Assembly: GCA_020845495.1 (NCBI GenBank)
Contig: JADLFM010000173.1
Location: 62,001 to 126,000, forward strand
DNA length: 64,000 nucleotides
Direction: 5' to 3'
From: Chloroflexota bacterium
GTDB taxonomy: Bacteria; Chloroflexota; UBA6077; JACCZL01
Shown: positions 1-6,954 of the stretch, piece after piece
How positions within the stretch are numbered: the stretch's first letter is position 1
How the letters are laid out: each line of letters starts with the position of its first letter
Translations under genes and position numbers: made by a program
Notes under the pieces: model-generated
Told to the model about the DNA's origin: nothing
The model's input: only the letters and a program-made list of their open reading frames with translations
The model's database searches: none

Positions 1-69
1 CGCCATAGGGGACCGCCGGCGGTCTGTTTTCGACGGCCGGCGGCGGGAGCCAGCGATTGCCTCGCCCTG

Positions 70-121
70 TTGCCGTGCCGACTTGCCCTCTTGCCGTGCC
101 GACTTGCCCTCTTGCCGTACC
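70..121. repeat. 21-bp tandem repeat upstream of the GH84-like gene
   Basis: Two identical 21-bp units (70-90 and 91-111), starting ttgccgtgccg, are followed by a 10-base partial third unit. The array lies in an open frame that continues into the glycosidase gene and would encode a Val-Pro-Thr-Cys-Pro-Leu-Ala heptad. That peptide resembles nothing in GH84 enzymes, so I treat it as upstream DNA rather than the N-terminus. Confidence 0.8.
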
Positions 122-296
122 GATGGGTGGTCAGCGACAGACGGCAGGCGTTCAGGTCTCAGAAGTCGACGGGCAGATGGGTGTTGACAGCGCCGAGCAC
201 GGGTACTACCGTGGCCGCATGCAGCACTCGTCGGCACACCCTGATGGCAGCCGTACCAACGCCGAGCAGCGCGACTCCTGTCCGAATGCCAGTGGC

Positions 297-1979
297 ATGA
301 ACGGCGAATTGAGTCCGGCCTTTCCCCTTCGCGGTGTCAAAGGGCTCTGGTGGGAACTCGATCGGTACCAGCCCTGGCCGGCTCTGCTCGCGCACGCTGG
401 CTACAACCTGCTCATGCTCTGCTACTCCACCTGCCCCGAGGCCGGGCTATCCTGGCGCCAGCCGCTCCGTGCGCCAGAGCAGGAGGTGATCCGACGCCTT
501 GCCGCCGACTGTGCCGCACGGGGCATCACCCTGTGTCTGGCGCTCCATCCGTTGATCGGAGCGCAAGCGTGGGCGCCGGAGCAGGCGGCCGTCCGCTTCC
601 ACCCGACGAGCGGCCGAGACTGGTTCCTGCGCTACTGGCAGCAACGACGGCCCGGCGTGGCGCTCGTCCCTGACCCCCCCATCCGCTACGGCAATGAGGG
701 AGACCTGACGCTGCTTACAGAGAAATGCCGTCAGGCCTGGGCTCTCGGCGTGCGGGCGTTCGCACTCTGCCTCGACGACGTCGATCCGGGCGCTGTGCCG
801 CCCGGCTTCGCGAGCCTGGCCGACGCGCACGTCTGGCTCGTCCAGCGGCTGCACGACGATCTCGTCGCCACAGGCGTCGCACCCGAGCCGGTCTCGGCTG
901 ATGCGAGTATGCGGACCGCCGACGTGGCTCGGACCGCCGACGTGGCTCGGACCGCCGACACAGCCCGGGGCGACGGGGTGGCGGAGAACGCCCAGATCGC
1001 CGATCGCCAGCCGCCCGCACCGCGCCTGTTCGTCGTGCCGACCTACTATTGGACAGGCGGCGCACGCGAGCACCCCGAGTACACTCAGACCCTCGCGCGG
1101 AACCTGCCAACCGGCGTCGAGGTGTTCTGGACCGGGCCGATCGTCCGAGCGAACGGTATCACGGCCGAGCAGGCGCACGAGGCGGCCATGCTATACGGCC
1201 GCAAACCGGTCGTCTGGCTGAACTACGCGTCGAACGATTCGTTCCGCTTCGCCCTTCAACTTCCGCCCGATCCGGCGCCTGCTCCCGACCTGGCGCCTGA
1301 GACAGCCGGCCTGCTGGTGAACCCGATGCGCCAGGCAAGCCTGACCCGTCTCCACGTTCTGGCACTCGGAGAGTATCTCCGCGATCCGGTCGGGTACGAC
1401 CACCCGGCGGCGGTTACACGCGCGATTCGTGTGCTCGTGGACGAGGAGGCCGCACTCTGGCTGGAGCGGATCGTCTGGGCCTGGGCGGCAGCACCCGATA
1501 CCCGCACGCTCCTGGACGATCTGCGCAACGGCGGGCGCGCCTTCCTGGCTGACTTGTTGGCACGTCTGCGCCCGGCCCTGGCCGCCGTCGATGCGGGGTT
1601 CGCCGGCCTCGATCCACGGCTCTCCGACGCCGAGTTGCGCGCCGAACTTCACTCTGGCATCGAGCGGCTACGCCTGCTGATTGCCGCGCTGGGTGTCCTC
1701 GCCGCCGAGGCCGGCCTCCGAGGTGAGACCGAACTCCAGGACGAGGCCGGCCTCACCGCCACTGCCCGCCTCCAGGCCAACGCTGCTCTCCCCACCGCTG
1801 CCAGCCGCTCCGAGCCGAGCAGCATCGAGAGCGATGACACCAGTGATGTCAGTCTGTCACCCTCGCCCGAAGGCTTCTGGTCGCGCGAGGCGTTGCTGGC
1901 CCATCTCACACCACTCGACGCCGATGTTCGCTGTGATGCCGAAGCGGTGCTGACGCTCCGAGGTACAGACCTGCCGTAG
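297..1979 (+). CDS. GH84-like beta-N-acetylglucosaminidase family protein
   Basis: Predicted cytoplasmic glycoside hydrolase of the beta-N-acetylglucosaminidase (GH84/NAGidase) type. The homologous part opens with GVKGLWWE, typical of the first strand of this barrel. It carries an Asp-Asp pair (codons at 774-779, context LCLDDVD) in the position of the GH84 catalytic pair. A later stretch, VFWTGPIV then ITAEQAHEAA and KPVVWLNYASND, matches the conserved substrate-binding strands. About 560 residues from ATG 297. The frame stays open upstream to a TTG at 57, but that part is repeat-rich and not family-like, and no strong ribosome site marks 297. There is no signal peptide, so an extracellular chitin or mucin role is not supported. 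The C-terminal 150 residues look helical and then low-complexity. The family is fairly sure; substrate and start are not. Confidence 0.68.
   Translation: MNGELSPAFPLRGVKGLWWELDRYQPWPALLAHAGYNLLMLCYSTCPEAGLSWRQPLRAPEQEVIRRLAADCAARGITLCLALHPLIGAQAWAPEQAAVRFHPTSGRDWFLRYWQQRRPGVALVPDPPIRYGNEGDLTLLTEKCRQAWALGVRAFALCLDDVDPGAVPPGFASLADAHVWLVQRLHDDLVATGVAPEPVSADASMRTADVARTADVARTADTARGDGVAENAQIADRQPPAPRLFVVPTYYWTGGAREHPEYTQTLARNLPTGVEVFWTGPIVRANGITAEQAHEAAMLYGRKPVVWLNYASNDSFRFALQLPPDPAPAPDLAPETAGLLVNPMRQASLTRLHVLALGEYLRDPVGYDHPAAVTRAIRVLVDEEAALWLERIVWAWAAAPDTRTLLDDLRNGGRAFLADLLARLRPALAAVDAGFAGLDPRLSDAELRAELHSGIERLRLLIAALGVLAAEAGLRGETELQDEAGLTATARLQANAALPTAASRSEPSSIESDDTSDVSLSPSPEGFWSREALLAHLTPLDADVRCDAEAVLTLRGTDLP
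913..966. repeat. 18-bp in-frame tandem repeat inside the GH84-like gene
   Basis: Three 18-bp units start at 913, 931 and 949 (ggaccgccgacgtggctc, the third degenerate at its 3' end). They encode Arg-Thr-Ala-Asp-Val-Ala repeats, probably a surface linker insertion within the barrel domain. The unit is a multiple of three, so copy changes would keep the frame. Confidence 0.85.
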
Positions 1980-2290
1980 ACCGTCGTCTTCTCCCCACGC
2001 TCGCAGCCCTCCCCCACCGAACGCCCGCTCCCACTGAACGCCCTCCCCCACCGAAGGAGGGCCTGGCTGAGGGTATTTCTCGGCGTACGCGGACTGGTGG
2101 GAGCGCGGCCGGCGCCAACGATCCTTATGACAGGCATTTCTTGACGTACGCGGACTGGCGGATGAACCTTCACCGGCGCGGCGCGCGACCTCGTCCATTA
2201 GGGGAGGTCGAAGGGCGTGACGCACGCTGCTCCGGCCCAGGTTGGCCCCCCAGGCTCGCCCCCCAGGCTGGCCCCGCCGAAGACTCCGGA
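1980..2290. other. Intergenic region with degenerate C-rich and direct repeats
   Basis: No gene recognised. Two near-identical 26-bp copies sit at 2075-2100 and 2136-2161 (core cgtacgcggactgg, three mismatches). Upstream, 2005-2060 repeats a ccctcccccaccgaa-type motif, and 2240-2275 repeats gccccccaggct. This looks like a patch of dispersed intergenic repeat lying between two convergent genes. I see no clear terminator. Confidence 0.5.
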
Positions 2291-3220
2291 TCAGTGGGTT
2301 TCGAGGAGGCTCGCGAGGCGTGGGTGGACCCGCACGTCCCCGGTCTGCCGGCGAACGTCCGCGAAGGTCAGGATGCCGGCCGCCCCGACCACCCCGCTCA
2401 GCAGATCGAGTGACGTGCAGTCGAAGTACGCGGTCGCGACGGCCAGCCCTGCCGGTGGATCGGTCACCACTTCGGAAGGCCGGCCGCCTTCGGTCAGCGC
2501 GCCGACGAGGCGCGAGGGGAGCCATTTCTCCGAGCCGCAGAGCGCGTACGTCGCCACACCGTGCTGGCGTGCCGCCAGTGCCAGCCCGAGCGTCCCGATC
2601 TTGTGGACGAGCCCATCGGGTGCGAGTGTATCGCCGCCGAGCAGCACCAGGTCAGCGCCAGCCACCTGTGACGGTCCTGCCGCGTCGACGGCCAGCGTGA
2701 CGTTCCGGCCCGCCGCTGCGAGTCGGCGGGCCAGTGCTACGCCCTCTCGGGCCGGCCGTGACTCCAGACAGACGATCTCGCGGGGGGCTGTCGCCAGGAG
2801 CGCTCGCTCGACGAGGCTGCTCGCCGAGATCGTCACGACGACGTCGTCGCGACGAATCAGCCGCCCGGCTCGCCGAACGATGCGCGGCGCTTCGTCGTTC
2901 ACTCGCTGCGCGAACGCCCGCACGGCGGCATCGACCTGGCGCGCGGCGACCTCCGGTCCGGGCGCGCCGTCGGCGGCGAACAAGGCTGCCCCGGCCAGCC
3001 GGCAGAGCCCGCCGAGAGCGGGGCGCGCCGACGCGACCGCCCGCACCGCCGCATCAAAGTCGCGCCAACCTCCGGCTCCCCCCCGTCCCAGATCCTCAAC
3101 GGCGAGCAGAATCGCCTCCGCAGCCCGCCCGAGCAACGCCGTCGCACCCGACCGATTGTCAGCACGGATCTCCTCGACGATCTGCTGCCAGCCACTCATC
3201 CACCCGCACCCCTCATCCAC
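2291..3220 (-). CDS. Initiation factor 2B alpha/beta/delta-like protein (isomerase family)
   Basis: Member of the eIF2B-alpha/beta/delta-like superfamily, which in bacteria includes 5-methylthioribose-1-phosphate and ribose-1,5-bisphosphate isomerases. The C-terminal Rossmann-like half shows family signatures: DDVVVTISASS, CLESRPAREG, the active-site-region motif ADLVLLGGDTL followed by HKIGTLGLALAARQHGVATYALC, and a closing PPAGLAVATAYFDCTSLDLL. At 309 residues it is close to bacterial isomerase length. Two starts are possible: ATG 3220 with AGGGGG upstream, or ATG 3199. It has no operon partner. It faces the GH84-like gene and is divergent from the tRNA promoter. Family confident; substrate (a phosphosugar or nucleoside-derived phosphate) inferred only. 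Confidence 0.78.
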   Translation of the reverse strand: MDEGCGWMSGWQQIVEEIRADNRSGATALLGRAAEAILLAVEDLGRGGAGGWRDFDAAVRAVASARPALGGLCRLAGAALFAADGAPGPEVAARQVDAAVRAFAQRVNDEAPRIVRRAGRLIRRDDVVVTISASSLVERALLATAPREIVCLESRPAREGVALARRLAAAGRNVTLAVDAAGPSQVAGADLVLLGGDTLAPDGLVHKIGTLGLALAARQHGVATYALCGSEKWLPSRLVGALTEGGRPSEVVTDPPAGLAVATAYFDCTSLDLLSGVVGAAGILTFADVRRQTGDVRVHPRLASLLETH

Positions 3221-3327
3221 CGGCCCCCTTCATCCACTCGTCCACCAGGCCGCACGGTATCGCCTGGCCCTGCTCTGGGGAGGACTCGCCACAAACCAAC
3301 TGTCCTGTCGATATGTTGCGACACAGT

Positions 3328-3356
3328 TTGCCCGGCCTGCCAGTGCATGGTATAAA
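3328..3356 (+). promoter_or_regulatory. Sigma-70-type promoter for tRNA-Ala
   Basis: TTGCCC (3328-3333) and TATAAA (3351-3356) are separated by exactly 17 bases. Predicted transcription starts near 3363, about 27 bases before the mature tRNA 5' end. The segment is AT-richer than its surroundings. Confidence 0.7.
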
Positions 3357-3389
3357 CTGGGCTGCATTCGCCGCCGGTGCGAATGCCTC

Positions 3390-3462
3390 GGGCCTGTAGC
3401 TCAGCTGGGAGAGCGCGCGGTTCGCATCCGCGAGGTCAGGGGTTCGAGTCCCCTCAGGTCCA
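3390..3462 (+). tRNA. tRNA-Ala (anticodon CGC)
   Basis: A 73-nt cloverleaf reads directly. The acceptor stem GGGCCTG pairs with CAGGTCC and includes the G3:U70 wobble that identifies alanine tRNAs. The D arm is GCTC...GAGC, and anticodon stem CGCGG/CCGCG encloses loop TTCGCAT with anticodon CGC. The T arm AGGGG TTCGAGT CCCCT is canonical. The 3' CCA is not encoded (A73 is followed by ccc). It decodes GCG, a frequent codon in this GC-rich genome. It is a single gene with its own promoter and downstream hairpin. Confidence 0.96.
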
Positions 3463-3472
3463 CCCGCCTCAG

Positions 3473-3507
3473 CACAGGGCCGTGACCGCGTAGGTCACGG
3501 CCCTGTG
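3473..3507 (+). terminator. Hairpin terminator after tRNA-Ala
   Basis: A perfect 15-bp stem (3473-3487 with 3493-3507) closes a 5-base loop gcgta, 10 bases past the tRNA. The U-tract is weak (only tca follows), as with other hairpins in this window. Confidence 0.75.
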
Positions 3508-3725
3508 TCATGCCTCGCGTACGCCGTCAGGCCTGCCCCCGTCGCGTCCTGGCTCACCTGACGGCTCACCGTAGGTCACGACAGCATGTGACGGCAGCGG
3601 ACCGCGAACGAGCGACCGCGAACGAGCGGCGCCCTCGGGTGAGAGCGCCGCGCGTCGAGTGTGAGCGCCGCATCCATGGATGCGGGATCAGATGGATGCC
3701 GGTTCGGCAGCCGTGGCAGATGTCG

Positions 3726-4553
3726 CTAGACTCGATTCTCATCCCCAGGCTCGATGTGTGGGGCCACCGTCGAGCCGCCCGCCGCGCGGCCGGACGTCGT
3801 GCCGGCGGGTGCAGTGCTCGTCGTGCTGGGTGGTGTGCTGGTCGCCGTGCCGGCGGGTGTAGTGGTCGTCGCGCCGGATGGTGTGCCGGTCGTCGTGCCC
3901 GAGGGTGCGCCACTTGTCGTATCAGAAGGTGCCCTAATCGTCACGACGGGTGGCGTACTGGTCGTCGTGCTGGACGGTGTACTGACCGGGCGTGTGGTGG
4001 TCTCCTCGGTCGTTGTGGCGGGCGTGAAACCGTAGCCTCGGACGTCGATACCGCTGTTGCGCTGGAGGATGCGATACGCTTCGTGCGCCTGCTCGTCGGT
4101 CCTGGCGTTCACGGTCAGAAGGATTCGTCCGCCCTTGACGTGCTCGTGGTAGCCGCGCGCCTCTTCCTCCGGCACGCCAGCGTCAACGAGCGCTCCGATC
4201 AGACCACCAGCAACGGCGCCGATGGCCGCGCCAGCGATCGTAGTCGCGAGTGCGCCTGCTGCTACGACCGGCCCGATGCCAGGGATCGCCAGCGCGCCGA
4301 TGCCGACCAGCCAGCCAATAACGCCACCCGTAATGCCACCGAGGAATGCGCCGCTCGTGGCGCCCTCAGCACCCATTCCGGTGTTCTCGACCATGTCCTG
4401 ACTCTCGCGCGCGTCCCGTGCGACGACTGAGACCTGATCCGGCGAGAAGCCGGCGCCCTTCAAGGCGGCGAGGGCCGACTCGGCGGTCTCCGAGCCGTCG
4501 AAGACCCCGACGACGGTGCGACGGTCGCCGGTCTTACCTGGTGTGGTGTCCAT
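3726..4553 (-). CDS. General-stress-protein-17M-like membrane protein with Thr/Pro-rich tail
   Basis: Residues 12-60 (TVVGVFDGSETAESALAALK, then SPDQVSVVAR) match the N-terminal alpha/beta module of general stress protein 17M/YflT-like proteins. A glycine-zipper-like hydrophobic stretch follows (about 85-125, rich in GGxxGxxxG). It could form two membrane-inserting hairpins. Next is a second alpha/beta piece (EARGYHEHVKGGRILLTVNA). The last 95 residues are a Thr/Ser/Pro/Gly low-complexity tail with repeated TTTTP and SGTTTGTPSG units, probably a flexible surface segment. ATG 4553 is used. No operon partner is visible. A role in stress or envelope protection is inferred from the family name only. 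Confidence 0.7.
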   Translation of the reverse strand: MDTTPGKTGDRRTVVGVFDGSETAESALAALKGAGFSPDQVSVVARDARESQDMVENTGMGAEGATSGAFLGGITGGVIGWLVGIGALAIPGIGPVVAAGALATTIAGAAIGAVAGGLIGALVDAGVPEEEARGYHEHVKGGRILLTVNARTDEQAHEAYRILQRNSGIDVRGYGFTPATTTEETTTRPVSTPSSTTTSTPPVVTIRAPSDTTSGAPSGTTTGTPSGATTTTPAGTATSTPPSTTSTAPAGTTSGRAAGGSTVAPHIEPGDENRV

Positions 4554-5198
4554 ACCTGCTCCTTACTCGGGCGGGCGTGTCCCTTGGAGATCCCCTCCTG
4601 CACTGTGGATCCGCCAGGCCTGTCCATTCAGGCTCCCGGCGTACCCATGTCCGTCGGACGTCTACCCCGGAGCCTCTGCGCGATGCGCGCGGGGCTTCGA
4701 CGGCGATAGCCTGGCTTCAAAGCTCGTTGTTCTGGAGCCAGGGAGGCGACGGGAGTCATTCATGTTGCCTCAGTCGTGCTCTTCCCGAGGGACGCCCATC
4801 TCACCGGCCCCGGCCATCCTCGTCGGGGCCGCGTGCCGCGAATCGACCTACCCGATGAAACAGCAAGGGCAAGAGGTGTGCCAGTTTCGGACGGACGTTG
4901 GCTCGGCCAGGCCCGAGTGAGCGCTCCCTCACGCACCTTCTCTATCGAGAGCGCCAACACGGTCGTCGTACAAGATCGCCTCAAGAGCAGTGGCATTGAC
5001 TGCGTAGCCTAGCTGGGCCCATCCCTGGAGTCGACGCTTTCTCTTACATGGCCCTGACGCGGCTACAGAACGCTGACGCACATTCGCTCCAGGCCGCTAA
5101 GCCGCCAAAACGTCGAGCCCGCGCCCTCCGAAGAGGAACGCGGGCTCAGGATGCCGTGCAATCGAGTGTCGACGGGGCAGCGACAGCGAGGTGACGGG
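4554..5198. other. 645-bp intergenic region
   Basis: Lies between a gene starting at 4553 (minus) and one ending at 5199 (minus). Open frames here lack family features or ribosome sites and I reject them. It holds the terminator-like hairpin at 5115-5147 and a smaller one near 4805-4835 (ggcccc pairing with ggggcc). The promoter of the stress-protein gene should lie just above 4553, but I cannot point to convincing hexamers. Confidence 0.5.
5115..5147 (-). terminator. Hairpin terminator for the zinc-ribbon gene
   Basis: Stem gagcccgcg (5115-5123) pairs with cgcgggctc (5139-5147), and an inner cctc/gagg helix extends the stack. It lies about 50-85 bases beyond the stop codon of the minus-strand gene ending at 5199. 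Confidence 0.6.
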
Positions 5199-5528
5199 TC
5201 AGGCGGCTCCCTGCCGGGCTGCTTGCTGCTCGGCGAGGCGCTGCTGAGCCAACCGCTTCGGCGGCCGTCCGCGACGCGGCTGGTCGTCAAAGAGGCCGGA
5301 CGTACTCATCTGCGTACGCGACTGGAACTCGTCGAAGTAGGTTGGGCCTTTGCAGCGGGTGCAGCGCAGCACCTTGCGGTCGCGGAGCGGCGTCTCAACG
5401 TCGCTGCCGCGCTCCAGGAAAGTCATCGCCGTGCTGGGAGCGCCACGATCGATCCGGGCCACGCCCGAGACGAACCCGCAGTGGTAGCAGGTCACGTCAG
5501 CCTCTTGAAAGACGCGAATAGTAGGCAT
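5199..5528 (-). CDS. Small zinc-ribbon protein with AT-hook-like tail
   Basis: A 109-residue protein of unknown function. It has two Cys pairs (VTCYHCGF near residues 13-18 and LRCTRCKGP near 55-63), which would form a zinc ribbon. A basic RRGRPPKR segment resembles an AT-hook, and the Ala/Gln-rich helical tail ends the protein. The start at 5528 is chosen because GGAGGGAG precedes it at good spacing; a longer frame to 5615 has no such support. It probably binds nucleic acid, which is an inference from the ribbon plus basic tail. It is monocistronic, with a hairpin downstream. Confidence 0.66.
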   Translation of the reverse strand: MPTIRVFQEADVTCYHCGFVSGVARIDRGAPSTAMTFLERGSDVETPLRDRKVLRCTRCKGPTYFDEFQSRTQMSTSGLFDDQPRRGRPPKRLAQQRLAEQQAARQGAA

Positions 5529-5703
5529 ACCGCTCCCTCCAGGAGCCGAGGCTCCAGCAGAAAGAACGTTCTGGGGCTTGGAATTATTCCCGCCCTTGCT
5601 ACCTCGAGGAGTCAACTTTCACGAAGCTACCGCCTTGAAGCCGTCACTCTCACGATTGTTCTATACGAGCGTTGCTCACACGCGCCTGCGGCACGATCGC
5701 GGC

Positions 5704-6792
5704 TCATGTCACCGTCCCCTGGTCCGCGAATGCCTGGTTGATCTCGGTCAGTGAAACCTGTGGCTGAGCACCTTCGCCCAGGGGTACGTGTCTCGCCTCC
5801 GCCAGGCCCGATCGAGCGCCTGCCGGAGATGCTCGGCCCCGTAGTAGACCATCCCCAGGATCGAGCGGTTGTAGCCGACCAGCCATTGCGGGTCGAGCGT
5901 GAAGGTCAGGCCAGGGTTGATATTGCCGATCTCCAGGTAACGCCCCGTCCGACCGGTCATCCGTAGCCCCTCGTTGCAGACGCGCGGATGGCCCACTAGC
6001 TCGGCCACCACGTCCGCGCCCCAGCCATCCGTCAACTCGAGCACCCGCGCGACCCGGTCATCCTCCGACGTCACATCGCGGAAGTCGATCGCCTCGTCGG
6101 CGCCGAACGCCTTCGCCAGATCGAGCCGCTCCTGAATGCCGTCGATGACGATGATGCGCCCCGCGCCCATCTCCCTGGCGAGGGCTGTGGCGTACACCCC
6201 GAGGCCGCCCGCGCCCTGGATGACGACGTAGTCGCCAGGCTTCAACTGCGCCAGTTGCAGGCCGCCGACCACCTACGCGAGGGCGCAGTTGATCCCCGCA
6301 ACCGCCTCGTCCGGAAGTTCGTCAGGCACCTTGAAGATCGCGGCGCCAGGGTTTACGTAGTAGTAGTCGCCAAACGCGCCGTAGAAGTGGGGGCGGGGTG
6401 GCACAGGAGTTGGCGAGGTAGGCGCGGGCGAACGGGCAGGCTCGGAAGACGCGCTTCATGCAGGCCCGGCAAGAGCCGCAGGGGTAGAAGTAGCGGTAGA
6501 TGACCCGGTCGCCTATCTGGAGCGGGTTGCCGGCCGTGTCGCGCGTCAGTCCGTCGCCGAGGGCGTGAATCGTCCCGGTCATCTCGTGCCCGAGGATCTG
6601 GGGGTACGGCCACCCGAACCGCGCGATGTCGAACTCGCCGCGCCACTGGTGGAGATCCGAGCCGCAGACGTTGGCGAGCGTCATCTTGACGATCGCTCCG
6701 CCCGGGGCCGGATCCGGCACCGGGTACTCTTCGATCTCCATCGGCTTGCCGGGGCCGTAGAACGCGGCCACCCGCCCCATCAGCGTCGCCAT
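5704..6792 (-). pseudogene. Broken zinc-dependent alcohol dehydrogenase
   Basis: Read on the minus strand, this was a medium-chain zinc alcohol dehydrogenase. The N-terminal part (6792 downward) has NVCGSDLHQW (catalytic Cys), LGHEMTG and the structural-zinc cluster CGSCRACMKRVFRAC. At about 6394-6398 one extra C in a CCCCC run shifts the frame. Restoring it gives HFYGAFGDYYYVNPGAAIF and on to GINCALA, where an in-frame TAG (6273-6275) replaces an expected Gln. The next part carries the NAD fold (QGAGGLGVYATALA). Near 5753 one base is missing in a T run. Without that loss the protein would end SLTEINQAFADQGTV. Three independent lesions make it non-functional unless they are assembly errors. 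The substitution is hard to explain as a homopolymer mistake. Confidence 0.85.
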
Positions 6793-6821
6793 CGTAACCC
6801 TCCCATGCAGACCAGCCAGGT

Positions 6822-6847
6822 GAGGGGGCGCACCCTTGTGCCCCCTC
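6822..6847 (-). terminator. Hairpin between Kelch gene and broken dehydrogenase
   Basis: An 11-bp stem with one G-U pair (6822-6832 with 6837-6847) closes loop ccct. It lies about 108 bases past the Kelch stop at 6955 and just before the dehydrogenase start, so it could end Kelch transcription or act as a leader attenuator. Confidence 0.5.
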
Positions 6848-6954
6848 GGCCAGCCGCCTTCAGAAAGGGTACCGCGCTACGCCCACCCCAACAGCGCCCA
6901 TCTCCCCACCACTCGCCACTCCTGAAGACTGACTGTTGACAACTCTCTGCTCGC

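Noticed and set aside
1857..2525. 222-residue minus-strand frame across the 3' end of the GH84-like gene and the repeat region
   Set aside because: Mostly antisense to the glycosidase and made of repeat-derived sequence; no start or domain support.
4776..5012. 78-residue plus-strand frame in the intergenic region
   Set aside because: No ribosome site, no hydrophobic core or recognised motif; codon use differs from real genes nearby.
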